Below, in pieces: positions 20,084-29,643 of a stretch of DNA of 40,062 bases. Position 1 is the first letter of the stretch; the number at the start of each line of letters is the position of its first letter. Under the pieces are notes generated by a model. The model did no database searches. It was not told the origin of the DNA and saw only the letters and a list, made by a program, of their open reading frames with translations. Position numbers and translations under genes: made by a program. Location: contig JAJDOK010000072.1 of assembly GCA_022340185.1 (NCBI GenBank), positions 1 to 40,062 on the forward strand, written 5' to 3'. Origin of the DNA: Salaquimonas sp. GTDB taxonomy: Bacteria > Pseudomonadota > Alphaproteobacteria > Rhizobiales > Rhizobiaceae.

Positions 20084-20106
20084 GGGCACGCTTCACATGC
20101 GTGCCC
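20084..20106 (-). other. Hairpin in the ahcY leader
   Basis: A perfect 8-bp stem (GGGCACGC / GCGTGCCC) with a 7-base loop lies between the predicted ahcY promoter and the start codon, close to the predicted transcription start. There is no T-run after it. It could stabilise or regulate the leader, or be chance. Confidence 0.4.
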
Positions 20107-20116
20107 GGCTGGCGTT

Positions 20117-20145
20117 TCTTTATCAACGCATTCGCCCCTTGGCAA
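20117..20145 (-). promoter_or_regulatory. Sigma-70-like promoter for ahcY
   Basis: On the minus strand TTGCCA (20140-20145) and TAAAGA (20117-20122) are spaced by 17 bp, about 105 bp before the ahcY ATG. The palindromic operator begins five bases upstream of the -35 box. Confidence 0.5.
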
Positions 20146-20150
20146 CACCA

Positions 20151-20168
20151 TATAAAGATTTCTTTATA
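20151..20168. promoter_or_regulatory. Palindromic operator upstream of ahcY (SahR/SamR-like)
   Basis: TATAAAGA-TT-TCTTTATA is a perfect 8+2+8 inverted repeat directly upstream of the predicted ahcY -35 box and 138 bp before the start codon. ArsR-family regulators of SAM/SAH metabolism (SahR and SamR) are known to control ahcY in proteobacteria through AT-rich palindromes near the promoter. Matching this site to one of them is inference; no such regulator gene lies in the window. Confidence 0.6.
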
Positions 20169-20193
20169 CGATTTCCCGCAGCCTGCCTGGCGC

Positions 20194-20514
20194 TCATTCA
20201 CGCTCGCCGAATTTGTCGGTGATCAGCGCTTCCAGCGCCTCCAGCACTTTCCCGGCCTGGCGTCCCTTCGCAACAATCCTGATCTCGGCGCCATTGGCTG
20301 CCGCCAGCATCATCAGGCCCATGATCGAAGTCCCGCCCACCGTGTAGTCCTCACGGCTGACGCTCACCTCGGCGTCGAACTTCTCGACGCACTGGACGAA
20401 TTTCGCCGAAGCCCTTGCGTGCAGGCCACGCTTGTTGCCGATCGTCATGACACGCTCGATCGGCCCTCCATCCCGCTCCACGTCCGGGCTATTCTCCCCC
20501 GACCCGCCTGTCAC
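20194..20514 (-). CDS. ptsH: HPr-type phosphocarrier of the incomplete PTS
   Basis: HPr accepts phosphate from EI-type proteins on its active-site His and passes it to EIIA proteins. Here NKRGLHARASAKFVQ holds that His (H32), and GGTSIMGLMML holds the regulatory Ser (S63) that HprK phosphorylates; both are intact. The GTG at 20514 is chosen because AGGGA lies upstream at suitable spacing and it falls four bases after the manX stop, giving 106 residues with a short acidic, Gly-rich N-terminal extension. ATG 20448 would give a bare 84-residue HPr but has no good ribosome binding site. The neighbours manX and hprK, with no sugar permease in sight, indicate a regulatory rather than transport phosphorelay. 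Confidence 0.9.
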   Translation of the reverse strand: MTGGSGENSPDVERDGGPIERVMTIGNKRGLHARASAKFVQCVEKFDAEVSVSREDYTVGGTSIMGLMMLAAANGAEIRIVAKGRQAGKVLEALEALITDKFGERE

Positions 20515-20518
20515 GCCG

Positions 20519-20920
20519 TCACTGTCCCTGCAGCAGCCGGCTTGCGACATTGATGTATTTGCGGCCCGATTCCTGCGCGTCAGCGATGGCGCGCTCCATG
20601 TCGTTGTCGCCGCGCACGCTGGCAAGCTTGATCAGCATCGGCAGATTGACCCCGGCGATCACCTCGACGCTACCGGTCTGCATCACCGAGATCGCCAGGT
20701 TGGACGGCGTACCGCCGAACATGTCGGTAAGAATGATGACGCCCGAACCGTCGCTTGCCACCGCCACGGCGTCGAGGATGTCCTGCCGGCGCTGCTCCAT
20801 GTCGTCGTCGGGGCCGATGGCGATCGTCTCGATTTGCTCCTGCGGCCCGACCACATGCTCCAGCGCCATGCGGAATTCGCGGGCGAGTTGGCCATGGGTG
20901 ACGAGTACCAGTCCGATCAT
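20519..20920 (-). CDS. manX: PTS EIIA component of the mannose family (ManX-like)
   Basis: A 133-residue single-domain EIIA-Man protein. VLVTHGQLAREF carries the phosphorylated His (H9), and the rest shows the conserved core ILTDMFGGTPSNLA and VIAGVNLPMLIKL. In rhizobia and Brucella this protein has no partner IIB/IIC sugar permease and acts as a terminal phosphoacceptor and regulator. GAGGT precedes the ATG at good spacing. It lies between hprK (140 bp upstream) and ptsH (4 bp downstream), so all are probably one operon. Its regulatory target cannot be read from the sequence. Confidence 0.93.
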   Translation of the reverse strand: MIGLVLVTHGQLAREFRMALEHVVGPQEQIETIAIGPDDDMEQRRQDILDAVAVASDGSGVIILTDMFGGTPSNLAISVMQTGSVEVIAGVNLPMLIKLASVRGDNDMERAIADAQESGRKYINVASRLLQGQ

Positions 20921-21060
20921 TATCTACCTCGATGACACCCGGGCAGTTCGCTCGCCCCTCCGCAAGGGCCGCTATCTTGGCGGGATTTGTGTGCGGCGCA
21001 AGAAAAAACTCCACTTCGGTTCCCGCCTTTCGTTTCTTCGCTCATATCGCCGCGCCCATC

Positions 21061-21513
21061 TCAATTCGGCCCGGGCCGGTTCGCTTCCAGCCAGGCCAGC
21101 ACGATCCTGACCGATTGCTGCTCGTGACGCTCGGGCAGTTCGACGAGTGGCAATTCGACCCCGAGCACGGTGACGGTTTTCGGCTCCGGCATGCGCTCGA
21201 TTCCTTCGTCGGGCACCAGGCGGGCGACCAGCCCAACCCTGCCTTCGGTCACGGTTGCGATTGGCGCAAGGCCGTAACCCCTGATCTCGGCCTGGCCCGC
21301 GATTGCCGCCGGAGCGCTTGCGAACAGACGGTTTTCGCGCACCTCGATCAACGACTGGTCGTCGCTGACCAGCGCCGCAGCGATGCCTCGCGCCTTCGCC
21401 GTGTCGATGAGCCCGAGCGCGACGCTCGTCTTGCCGGCGCCGGATCGCCCCTCGATCAGCACTCCCGTGCCGTTTATCGTGACCACGCTGCAATACCAGT
21501 TGGCTCGGGGCAT
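21061..21513 (-). CDS. hprK: HPr kinase/phosphorylase, short alphaproteobacterial form
   Basis: HprK phosphorylates and dephosphorylates HPr on its regulatory serine. This 150-residue protein contains only the catalytic C-terminal domain: the P-loop GVLIEGRSGAGKTS (17-30), ALVSDDQSLIEV with the catalytic Asp, and an IRGYGLAPI segment in place of the usual capping motif. The N-terminal domain of Firmicute HprK (about 130 residues) is absent, as is normal in alphaproteobacteria. The ATG at 21513 lies 18 bp after chvG, but its ribosome binding site is weak, so a slightly different start or coupling to chvG is possible. The target serine is present in the nearby ptsH product, supporting a working kinase-substrate pair. 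Confidence 0.91.
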   Translation of the reverse strand: MPRANWYCSVVTINGTGVLIEGRSGAGKTSVALGLIDTAKARGIAAALVSDDQSLIEVRENRLFASAPAAIAGQAEIRGYGLAPIATVTEGRVGLVARLVPDEGIERMPEPKTVTVLGVELPLVELPERHEQQSVRIVLAWLEANRPGPN

Positions 21514-21531
21514 GCCGACGAATACCGCGCC

Positions 21532-23511
21532 TTAAGTGCCGCGCCGTTTTGCCGGCAGCGTGACGACGAAGCGTGCGCCGGTCTGGGGCGGTTCACGGTT
21601 TTCCGCGCGTATCATGCCGCCATGCGCTTCGATGATCTGGCGCGAAATCGACAGGCCGAGACCGGAGTTCTGGCCGAAGCCTTCCTCTTCCGGGCGGTCG
21701 GTGTAGAAGCGCTCGAAAATCCGTTCGATCTTTTCGGCATGGATGCCGGGACCGTTGTCCTCCACCGCGATCTCGATTTGTCCGCCGGCGATGCGGCGCA
21801 TGGTGACGTCGATTTGCCCGTTACTTGCCGGCGCGAAAGAACGCGCATTGTCGAGGAGATTGTTGATCACCTGACCGAGCCGGCTGTCGTGGCCTGAGAT
21901 GACATAGGCATCCGCGCCGCGCGCCTGTGCGATATCGAGGCCGATCGCAACGGACTTGCCGATCTTGCCGCCACCTTCCTTTCCACCCGCCTTGCCAACA
22001 TTTGGCACAAGCCGGCGCATGGTGACGATGTTTTCCAGCATCGCCTTGAGATCGACCTGCGTTGAATCCTCGCGCGCCAGTTCCGCGTCGAGACGCGAGG
22101 CGTCGGAGATGTCGGTGATCAGCCGGTCGAGCCGGCGCACATCGTGTTGGATGATCTCAGTCAGCCGGTTGCGCGTGGTTTCGTTTTTGGCAAGCGGCAG
22201 CGTTTCCACCGCGCTTCTAAGCGAGGTGAGCGGGTTCTTCAGTTCATGGCTGACATCGGCAGCGAAGCTCTCGATCGCCTCGATGCGGGCGTACAGCGCG
22301 TTGGTCATGTCGCGCAGGCTTTGCGATAGATTGCCGATCTCGTCCTGGCGCTGGCTGAAATCGGGGATCTGCACGCGTGAATTGACGCCATGACGCACCC
22401 TGACGGCAGCTTCGGCGAGCTTGCGCAGCGGATTGGCAATCGTGCCCGCCAGCAGTCCCGACAACACCATCAGCACAATGCCGGCGACCAGAAAGATGCG
22501 CAGGATGGCGAGCCGTTCCTCGGTCACGATGCGGTCGATGTCGCCGCCCTGCGTCGATAGCAGCAGCACGCCGACCACGGCGCGCAGACGCTGCACCGGC
22601 ACGGCGACCGAGATGACATGCTCGCCCTGTTCGGTGAGCCTGACCATGGTTTGCGGCTGGCCGGTCATCGCGGTTTTGACTTCCGGATAATCGGTGCCGA
22701 AGCTCGTCACCTCATGATAGACCGGCAGGTCGCGGCGCTGCAGCCATCGGTTCAGCGTTTTGCCGATCCGCGCGATCATGCCTTCCTTTTCCTGTCCCTG
22801 CGTCAGGGAGGGCAGGTCGAAGCGTACCACTTCACCACCGCCATACAGATGGCGCGAATCGAGCACCAGAATGCCGTCGCGATCATAGATGCGCGCCCGC
22901 GTCCGCGTCGGCTGGATCAGGGTTCGCAACAGCGGTGCGACCTTCTCGGGCTTGATCGGCGATTCCAGCGTATCGAGCGAATCGAAGCTTGGTGAAATGC
23001 TGTCGCCGGCCTGCATGTCGAGCAGCTTGTCGGGGTCGATCATGATCGAATCGGTTTCGACCGTCGCCGAGGACGCGATGGCGCCGGCGATGATGCGGCC
23101 CTGGATCAGTAGGCTTTGCACCCTGGCGTCGATCAGCCCCTCGCGGAACTGGTTGAGATAAAGGATGGCCGACAGCAGCACGACCAGCGCCGCCAGGTTG
23201 AGATAGATGATGCGCCGGGTCAGCGAGGAAAAGAACACGATGCGCAGGAAGCGCACGGTTTTCGACCAGGGCCCCTGCCGATTTTTCGCAAGCGCTTCTT
23301 CGGGCTGCGAGGTGCCTGTCTTCCGGCCCTCGCGACGCGAAGGGTTCACCGCTTCGCTGGTGTCGGTCTTCGCCACCTGCTCGGCAAGTTTTCCTGCCTC
23401 ACCGGATTTGCCCTTCCCGCCGACAGGAGTCGAGCCTTCTCCCGGCGGCGGTGAAACCGCCTCCCTGGCATCCTTTTCGCTCCTGCGCGATCCTAGGGTC
23501 TCGACGTCCAT
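21532..23511 (-). CDS. chvG: Sensor histidine kinase ChvG (ExoS/BvrS family)
   Basis: The sensor of the ChvG-ChvI two-component system, which responds to acid and envelope stress and controls surface polysaccharides and host interaction in rhizobia, Agrobacterium and Brucella. It has a cytosolic N-terminal region of about 95 residues, TM1 (about 101-120), a periplasmic sensor domain of about 215 residues, TM2 (about 335-358), and a HAMP domain. The DHp motif is ADVSHELKNPLTS with the phosphoacceptor His422. The ATPase domain has NLLDNARSFAP, VEDNGPGIHAE and GLGLSIS. AAGG lies five bases before the ATG. The first 80 residues are rich in Gly, Pro, Ser and Lys and look disordered and repeat-derived. 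It lies 97 bp after chvI and 18 bp before hprK. Confidence 0.95.
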   Translation of the reverse strand: MDVETLGSRRSEKDAREAVSPPPGEGSTPVGGKGKSGEAGKLAEQVAKTDTSEAVNPSRREGRKTGTSQPEEALAKNRQGPWSKTVRFLRIVFFSSLTRRIIYLNLAALVVLLSAILYLNQFREGLIDARVQSLLIQGRIIAGAIASSATVETDSIMIDPDKLLDMQAGDSISPSFDSLDTLESPIKPEKVAPLLRTLIQPTRTRARIYDRDGILVLDSRHLYGGGEVVRFDLPSLTQGQEKEGMIARIGKTLNRWLQRRDLPVYHEVTSFGTDYPEVKTAMTGQPQTMVRLTEQGEHVISVAVPVQRLRAVVGVLLLSTQGGDIDRIVTEERLAILRIFLVAGIVLMVLSGLLAGTIANPLRKLAEAAVRVRHGVNSRVQIPDFSQRQDEIGNLSQSLRDMTNALYARIEAIESFAADVSHELKNPLTSLRSAVETLPLAKNETTRNRLTEIIQHDVRRLDRLITDISDASRLDAELAREDSTQVDLKAMLENIVTMRRLVPNVGKAGGKEGGGKIGKSVAIGLDIAQARGADAYVISGHDSRLGQVINNLLDNARSFAPASNGQIDVTMRRIAGGQIEIAVEDNGPGIHAEKIERIFERFYTDRPEEEGFGQNSGLGLSISRQIIEAHGGMIRAENREPPQTGARFVVTLPAKRRGT

Positions 23512-23608
23512 TCGCCTTTTTTACCGGCGGCCCGCCAGTTACTCGCTTGCCGAATCGCCCGCCGTCAGAACGACCGTTGCCGGTCATGTCGTGGCGGTAT
23601 GTGCCGGC

Positions 23609-24316
23609 TCAACTCTCCCGGAAGCGGTAGCCGACGCCATAAAGCGTTTCGATCATGTCGAAATTGTCGTCTTCGGCCTTGAATTTCTTTCTCAGCCGCT
23701 TGATGTGGCTGTCGATGGTCCGGTCATCGACATAGACCTGATCGTCATAGGCGGCGTCCATCAGCGCATCGCGGCTCTTGACCACGCCCGGACGTTGCGC
23801 CAGCGAGTAGAGGATCAGGAACTCGGTCACCGTAAGCGTAACGGGTTTGCCCTTCCAGGTACAGGTGTGGCGTTCCTGGTCCATCACCAGATTGCCGCGC
23901 TCCAGCACTTTCGCCTCTCCGCCATTGGCGGTTTTCGCACCGGCTTCAAGCGCTGCGCCGCTGCGCCTCAGCACCGCCCTGACGCGCTCGACCAGCAGGC
24001 GCTGCGAGAACGGTTTGCGGATGAAATCGTCCGCGCCCATCTTCAGCCCGAACAGTTCGTCGATCTCGTCATCCTTGGAGGTGAGGAAGATCACCGGCAG
24101 ATCGGATTTCTGCCTGAGTCGCCGAAGCAGCTCCATGCCGTCCATGCGCGGCATCTTGATGTCGAAGATAGCCAGGTCCGGCCGGCGGACCGTCAGACCG
24201 TCGAGCGCCGAGGCGCCATCGGTGTAGGTCTCGACCCTGTAGCCTTCCGACTCCAGCGCAATGGAGACCGAAGTCAGAATGTTGCGGTCGTCATCGACCA
24301 GTGCAATCGTCGGCAT
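23609..24316 (-). CDS. chvI: Response regulator ChvI (OmpR family)
   Basis: DNA-binding response regulator partner of ChvG. The receiver domain has the acidic pair LVDDD (6-10), the phosphoacceptor Asp52 in [13 protein letters not shown], Thr in VIFLTSKDD and Lys in FIRKPFS. The C-terminal winged helix follows, with [17 protein letters not shown] and [17 protein letters not shown], ending [16 protein letters not shown] 24316 is chosen because CGGAGG lies eight bases upstream and the product begins [10 protein letters not shown]; an ATG seven codons earlier has no such site. The gene leads the minus-strand set chvI, chvG, hprK, manX and ptsH, and its promoter must lie in the 512-bp region shared with pckA. 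Confidence 0.96.
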   Translation of the reverse strand: MPTIALVDDDRNILTSVSIALESEGYRVETYTDGASALDGLTVRRPDLAIFDIKMPRMDGMELLRRLRQKSDLPVIFLTSKDDEIDELFGLKMGADDFIRKPFSQRLLVERVRAVLRRSGAALEAGAKTANGGEAKVLERGNLVMDQERHTCTWKGKPVTLTVTEFLILYSLAQRPGVVKSRDALMDAAYDDQVYVDDRTIDSHIKRLRKKFKAEDDNFDMIETLYGVGYRFRES

Positions 24317-24828
24317 GCGTTCAACCTCCGGCGCCATTTCGCATAATTCCGTGTTCAGATCAGCCGGTACCCACCGGCAGGACAGGACTGATGCGTGCTA
24401 TGGCAATAGAAATGCGCGTAAATTTTGGCGCGAAGAATACCCCAGTCCGCCCGATTCTCCCAAACTGGAAAATCGCTGCGTTCAATGCCAGGGCGCAGAC
24501 CGGTGCTATCCTGCTTTCCATTCCTGGGCGGACTTTGTCCGCAACCCGTATGCGGGATTTGACAGCGAAGTAGCAAATGTCGGGCGAATTTCAACCGTTT
24601 AAAATTTTTAAATCGATTAATTTATTGATATCGCTAAACTTTTTGCGCTTCCCGGCTTGTCACAGAAATGTAGCCTGCGTTATAGGAAAATCCTCCACCC
24701 ACCCTTTTTCGGGAGGAATGGGGAGGACTGCAGCAAATCGGCAGGGGTCTCGGCTTAACCATTGGCCGCCCATTGTGTGATCCACGGTGTGCGACAGGTT
24801 TGTGGTTGCAAGAAACAGGGAAAACGCC
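24317..24828. promoter_or_regulatory. Divergent chvI / pckA regulatory region
   Basis: No gene is seen here. From chvI outward it holds a hairpin GCCGGT-ACCC-ACCGGC (24363-24378), a palindrome GCGGAC-TTT-GTCCGC (24528-24542), a strongly AT-rich stretch (24600-24645) and the predicted pckA promoter. The region is long enough for separate control of both genes and may contain a ChvI self-regulation site; I could not pick out the ChvI promoter with confidence. Confidence 0.6.
24657..24685 (+). promoter_or_regulatory. Sigma-70-like promoter for pckA
   Basis: TTGTCA (24657-24662) and TTATAG (24680-24685) are separated by 17 bp and lie immediately after an AT-rich tract that could act as an UP element. 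The predicted leader is about 135 nt. TGTCAC and TGTAGC inside it repeat with an 11-bp period, loosely like a Pho box. Confidence 0.55.
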
Positions 24829-26490
<1,662 letters not shown>

Positions 26491-26514
26491 TCACCTGTCA
26501 CAATCTGGCGCTGG

Positions 26515-26546
26515 ACGGGTCCTGGATGTATTCGGGACCCGTTTTT
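26515..26546 (+). terminator. Rho-independent terminator of pckA
   Basis: ACGGGTCC and GGACCCGT (8-bp perfect stem, 12-base loop) are followed directly by TTTT, 25 bp after the pckA stop. Confidence 0.8.
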
Positions 26547-26628
26547 GGTTGCCGTTGCGTCATCGCGGTGCCAATCTGCGGCGAACCGACAGGACGCGGC
26601 GCGCCGCAACAAGGAAGAGGAGACAAGT

Positions 26629-27081
26629 GTGGGTATTTTCGATTTCGTCAAATCGGTGGGCAAGAAGCTCGGCATCGGCGGCGATGACGATGCGCCCTCC
26701 GCCGAGGACCTGAAGAAGGAACTCGACAGCTACGATCTGGGCACCGACAAGGTCCAGGTCGAGGTCAAGGGCGACACGGCCATCATCAAGGGCGAGGTTG
26801 CCGACCAGTCGGCATTCGAAAAGGCGGTCATCGCCGTTGGCAACACGCTCGGCGTCTCCAAGGTCGAGGCGAGCGAGATGAAGGTAGCCGCCGCCGAGGC
26901 CGCCGCCCCGGTCTTCTACACCGTCCAGAAGGGCGACAATCTGTGGAAGATCGCCGAACATCAATACGGCAAGGGCAAGGGCGCCAAATATCCGGTGATC
27001 TTCGAGGCCAACAAGCCGATGCTGAAGGACCCGGATCTGATCTATCCCGGCCAGGTGCTGCGCATCCCGCCGCTCGACTGA
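26629..27081 (+). CDS. kbp: BON-LysM domain protein, Kbp/YgaU-like
   Basis: A 150-residue protein with a short start GIFDFVKSVGKKLG, a BON domain (about residues 38-85) and a C-terminal LysM domain (about 98-149: FYTVQKGDNLWKIAEHQYG through IFEANKPMLKDPDLIYPGQ and VLRIPPLD). Length and layout match Escherichia coli Kbp (YgaU), a cytosolic potassium-binding protein; LysM domains elsewhere bind peptidoglycan. No signal peptide is visible, which favours a cytosolic location. The GTG at 26629 has GAGGAG seven bases upstream and is clearly preferred over the upstream ATG at 26545, which lies in the pckA terminator. It converges on the penicillin-binding protein gene with a 21-bp gap. Confidence 0.88.
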   Translation: MGIFDFVKSVGKKLGIGGDDDAPSAEDLKKELDSYDLGTDKVQVEVKGDTAIIKGEVADQSAFEKAVIAVGNTLGVSKVEASEMKVAAAEAAAPVFYTVQKGDNLWKIAEHQYGKGKGAKYPVIFEANKPMLKDPDLIYPGQVLRIPPLD

Positions 27082-27094
27082 TCTTTCCGTTGAC

Positions 27095-27113
27095 GGCCCG
27101 GCTCAGCCGGGCC
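27095..27113. other. Hairpin shared by the convergent kbp and PBP gene ends
   Basis: GGCCCGGC-TCA-GCCGGGCC is a perfect 8-bp stem whose loop is the PBP stop codon. Neither side has a proper T-run. It may slow transcription from both directions. Confidence 0.4.
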
Positions 27114-29430
27114 TTGCACCGAACAGGATGTCGAACAGGCTGCGCCGCCTGTTTCCATTTCCGGCATTCTGTCCACCGACATCCTGTGCCGGCCGCACAC
27201 CGCCGGTGGCACCTGGAGCGGGAGCGAAGTCGTGGCGCTCCGTGGATGGCAACCGCTCACCGCCGCTTGCTGTTTGACCCAGGCCCTGTCCCGAAACTTG
27301 CCCTGAAATTTGATTGACCGGTCGTGGCATCGGCAGCGCGGCGGTCTTCGGCAGGTAATTGCCGGGCAACGCTGCCACCGGCACGCCCTTGTGCGCGGTT
27401 GTCATGAAACGTGCCCATGTGCGCGCCGGCAGCGTGCCGCCGGTGACATGTTTCATCGGCGTACCGTCGTCATTGCCGAACCACACGCCGGCGATGAGGT
27501 TGGCGGTATAGCCGACGAACAGCGCATCACGCGAGTTCTGCGTCGTGCCGGTCTTGCCGGCGACCTGCCAGCCCTTGATCCTGGCCGCCTTTCCCGTGCC
27601 CGAATTGACCGCGTGCGTCAGCATGGCGTTTATCATGCCGAGTTCGCGCTGGTCCACCACTTGCGGCGGCGGCGCTGCATTGCGCTGGTAGAGGATCTTG
27701 CCGTCGGCCGACAGCACCCGGCGGATCAGGAACGGCGTCACCTTGTAGCCGCCATTGGCAAACGGTGCATAGGCGCCGGTGAGTTCCTCGAGCGTAACCT
27801 CCGACGTCCCCAGCGCAATCGAGGCATTGTGTTCGATCTTCGAATCGATGCCGAGCCGCTTTGCCGTTTCGGCAACCCTTTTCGGCCCAACTTCCATGAC
27901 CATCTGCGCGGCAACCGAATTGAGCGACTGGGCGAGTGCCTCGCTGAGCGTCACCGGCCCGCGATATTTCCTGTCGTAATTTTCCGGTGTCCAGTCGCCG
28001 ATCTTCACCGGCGCGTCCTGGCGCACCGAATCCGGTGTGCGCCCGGCTTCAAGCGCCGTCAGATAGACGATCGGCTTGAACGCCGATCCGGGCTGGCGCC
28101 TGGCGTCCACGGCACGGTTGAACTGGCTTTCGGCATATTCGCGCCCGCCGATCAGCGCGCGGATCGCACCGGTGCCGTCGAGTGCGACAAGCGCGGCCTG
28201 GCTCACCCGCAATTTCTTGCCGTCCGTGTCGAGCGCGTCCGCGATCGCGTTCTCTGCAGAATGCTGCAGGTCGAGATCGACGGTGGTGTCGACAATGACG
28301 TCCTGGTGGTAGCTTCCGATCAGTTTCGGCAATTCATCCATCACCATGTCGGCGACATAGTGCTGCGAACCGCTCCAGTAGCGTTTCGCCTTTTCCGGTT
28401 TCATCGACAGTGCGGCGGCAACCTCGCGCTCGGTGACAAAGCCCTCCTCCTGCATGGCCTTCAGCACAACCTGCGCCCGTTCCTCCGCCGCTTTGGCGTC
28501 GCGCGCCGGCGACAGCCGCGACGGCGCCTTCAGAAGACCGGCCAGCAGCGCTGCCTCGCCCAGCGTCAGTTCGCGTGCCGATTTGTCGAAATAACGCCGC
28601 GCGGCCGCGTCCGCGCCCCAGGCGCCGGAGCCGAAATAGACCCGGTTGAGATAGAGTTCGAGGATTTCGTCCTTCGAGAACTTCGTTTCCAGCCAGACCG
28701 CCAGCACCGCTTCCTGGATCTTGCGCTCGATCGTGCGCTCCGGCTCCAGGAACAGGTTCTTGGCAAGCTGCTGGGTCAGTGTCGAGCCGCCCTGCACCAG
28801 ATGTCCGGCAAGAACATTGGTGACCATGGCGCGCGCCAGGCCGAGAGGGTCCACGCCGAAATGCTGCTTGAAACGCCGGTCCTCGATGGCGATGACGGCT
28901 TTCGGCAGATAGGGTGACATTTCGTCGAGCCGCAGCGCCTCGCCGCTACCCTGGCTTCCCGTTTCGCTCCCCGCGACACCGCGATTGGCGATCAGTTCGC
29001 CGTCGACCGAGACGATCCGCGCATTGGGCGCGCGCGCCGGCACCGACCATGTCGACATCTGCGGCAATTGCACGGCGTAATAGCCGACGAGACAGGCGAC
29101 CGCGATAAAGCACCAGATGCCGGCGACGCTCGACCAGTAAAAAGTGCGCCGCACCAGGCGAAACCGGCTCGTGGACCGCGCAATGCGCCTGCCTCTCGCA
29201 TTGCCGCCTCGCTTGCGGCGACCCCCGCCACTGCCCTTGCCGCCGCCCTTGGAACTTGCCTTGCTGCGGTCTTTGCCGCGCTGTTTTGAGCGAGCCGTGC
29301 TGGTTGTGGCAGCGCGCTTGCGCGGCTTGGCGGTGCGCTTTGGCGCACGCTCGCGCAGTTCGACATCCGGTGTCTTCTCCGGCAAGTCGAGCCGCGGTTC
29401 CACACGTCTGTTGCCCTTGCTTCCACGCAT
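27103..29430 (-). CDS. Class A penicillin-binding protein (PBP1A family)
   Basis: A bifunctional peptidoglycan glycosyltransferase and DD-transpeptidase of 775 residues. A basic, low-complexity cytosolic tail of about 95 residues precedes one transmembrane segment (about 98-120). The glycosyltransferase domain has EDRRFKQHFGVD (catalytic Glu183), GGSTLTQQLAKNLFL and KILELYLN-like KDEILELYLNRVYFG. The transpeptidase domain has SAFK (Ser449), SLN (502-504) and KTGTTQ (from Lys626), so both activities look intact. The C-terminal tail (after about 690) is Gly/Pro/Gln-rich. The ribosome binding site is weak. A CtrA-like TTAA-N7-TTAA box lies 62 bp upstream. The divergent neighbour is an acyltransferase gene. 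Confidence 0.94.
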   Translation of the reverse strand: MRGSKGNRRVEPRLDLPEKTPDVELRERAPKRTAKPRKRAATTSTARSKQRGKDRSKASSKGGGKGSGGGRRKRGGNARGRRIARSTSRFRLVRRTFYWSSVAGIWCFIAVACLVGYYAVQLPQMSTWSVPARAPNARIVSVDGELIANRGVAGSETGSQGSGEALRLDEMSPYLPKAVIAIEDRRFKQHFGVDPLGLARAMVTNVLAGHLVQGGSTLTQQLAKNLFLEPERTIERKIQEAVLAVWLETKFSKDEILELYLNRVYFGSGAWGADAAARRYFDKSARELTLGEAALLAGLLKAPSRLSPARDAKAAEERAQVVLKAMQEEGFVTEREVAAALSMKPEKAKRYWSGSQHYVADMVMDELPKLIGSYHQDVIVDTTVDLDLQHSAENAIADALDTDGKKLRVSQAALVALDGTGAIRALIGGREYAESQFNRAVDARRQPGSAFKPIVYLTALEAGRTPDSVRQDAPVKIGDWTPENYDRKYRGPVTLSEALAQSLNSVAAQMVMEVGPKRVAETAKRLGIDSKIEHNASIALGTSEVTLEELTGAYAPFANGGYKVTPFLIRRVLSADGKILYQRNAAPPPQVVDQRELGMINAMLTHAVNSGTGKAARIKGWQVAGKTGTTQNSRDALFVGYTANLIAGVWFGNDDGTPMKHVTGGTLPARTWARFMTTAHKGVPVAALPGNYLPKTAALPMPRPVNQISGQVSGQGLGQTASGGERLPSTERHDFAPAPGATGGVRPAQDVGGQNAGNGNRRRSLFDILFGARPG

Positions 29431-29491
29431 CGATTGAAACCGGGACTCCGTTCAGGTTTCTTCGTTCCGGCAAAGCCTTAGGGATGGCGGC

Positions 29492-29507
29492 TTAAAGGGC
29501 TGTTAAG
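29492..29507. promoter_or_regulatory. CtrA-like box between the PBP and acyltransferase genes
   Basis: TTAA-AGGGCTG-TTAA matches the CtrA recognition pattern TTAA-N7-TTAA exactly. It lies 62 bp before the PBP start. A related but imperfect pair (TTAA-N8-TTAAC) occurs within the next 70 bp. The motif is short, so chance is possible in this AT-rich spacer. Confidence 0.45.
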
Positions 29508-29643
29508 CGGGCCGTTCTGTGCAATGCACAAACATCGAAATCGATAAAATTTTAATGATTTCCTTAACAGATCGTTACGCTGCGAGCGGTTAGATTTAGT
29601 TCAAATTCTCATTTAATCCGCCGCATTTTTGAAAGGCGCAGCC

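Noticed and set aside
20014-20193. SAH or SAM riboswitch upstream of ahcY
   Set aside because: I could not find the conserved core of either class; only one simple hairpin and a DNA palindrome are visible.
27310-28917. 535-residue plus-strand open frame
   Set aside because: It is fully antisense to the PBP gene, whose motifs are complete; composition is that of a shadow frame.
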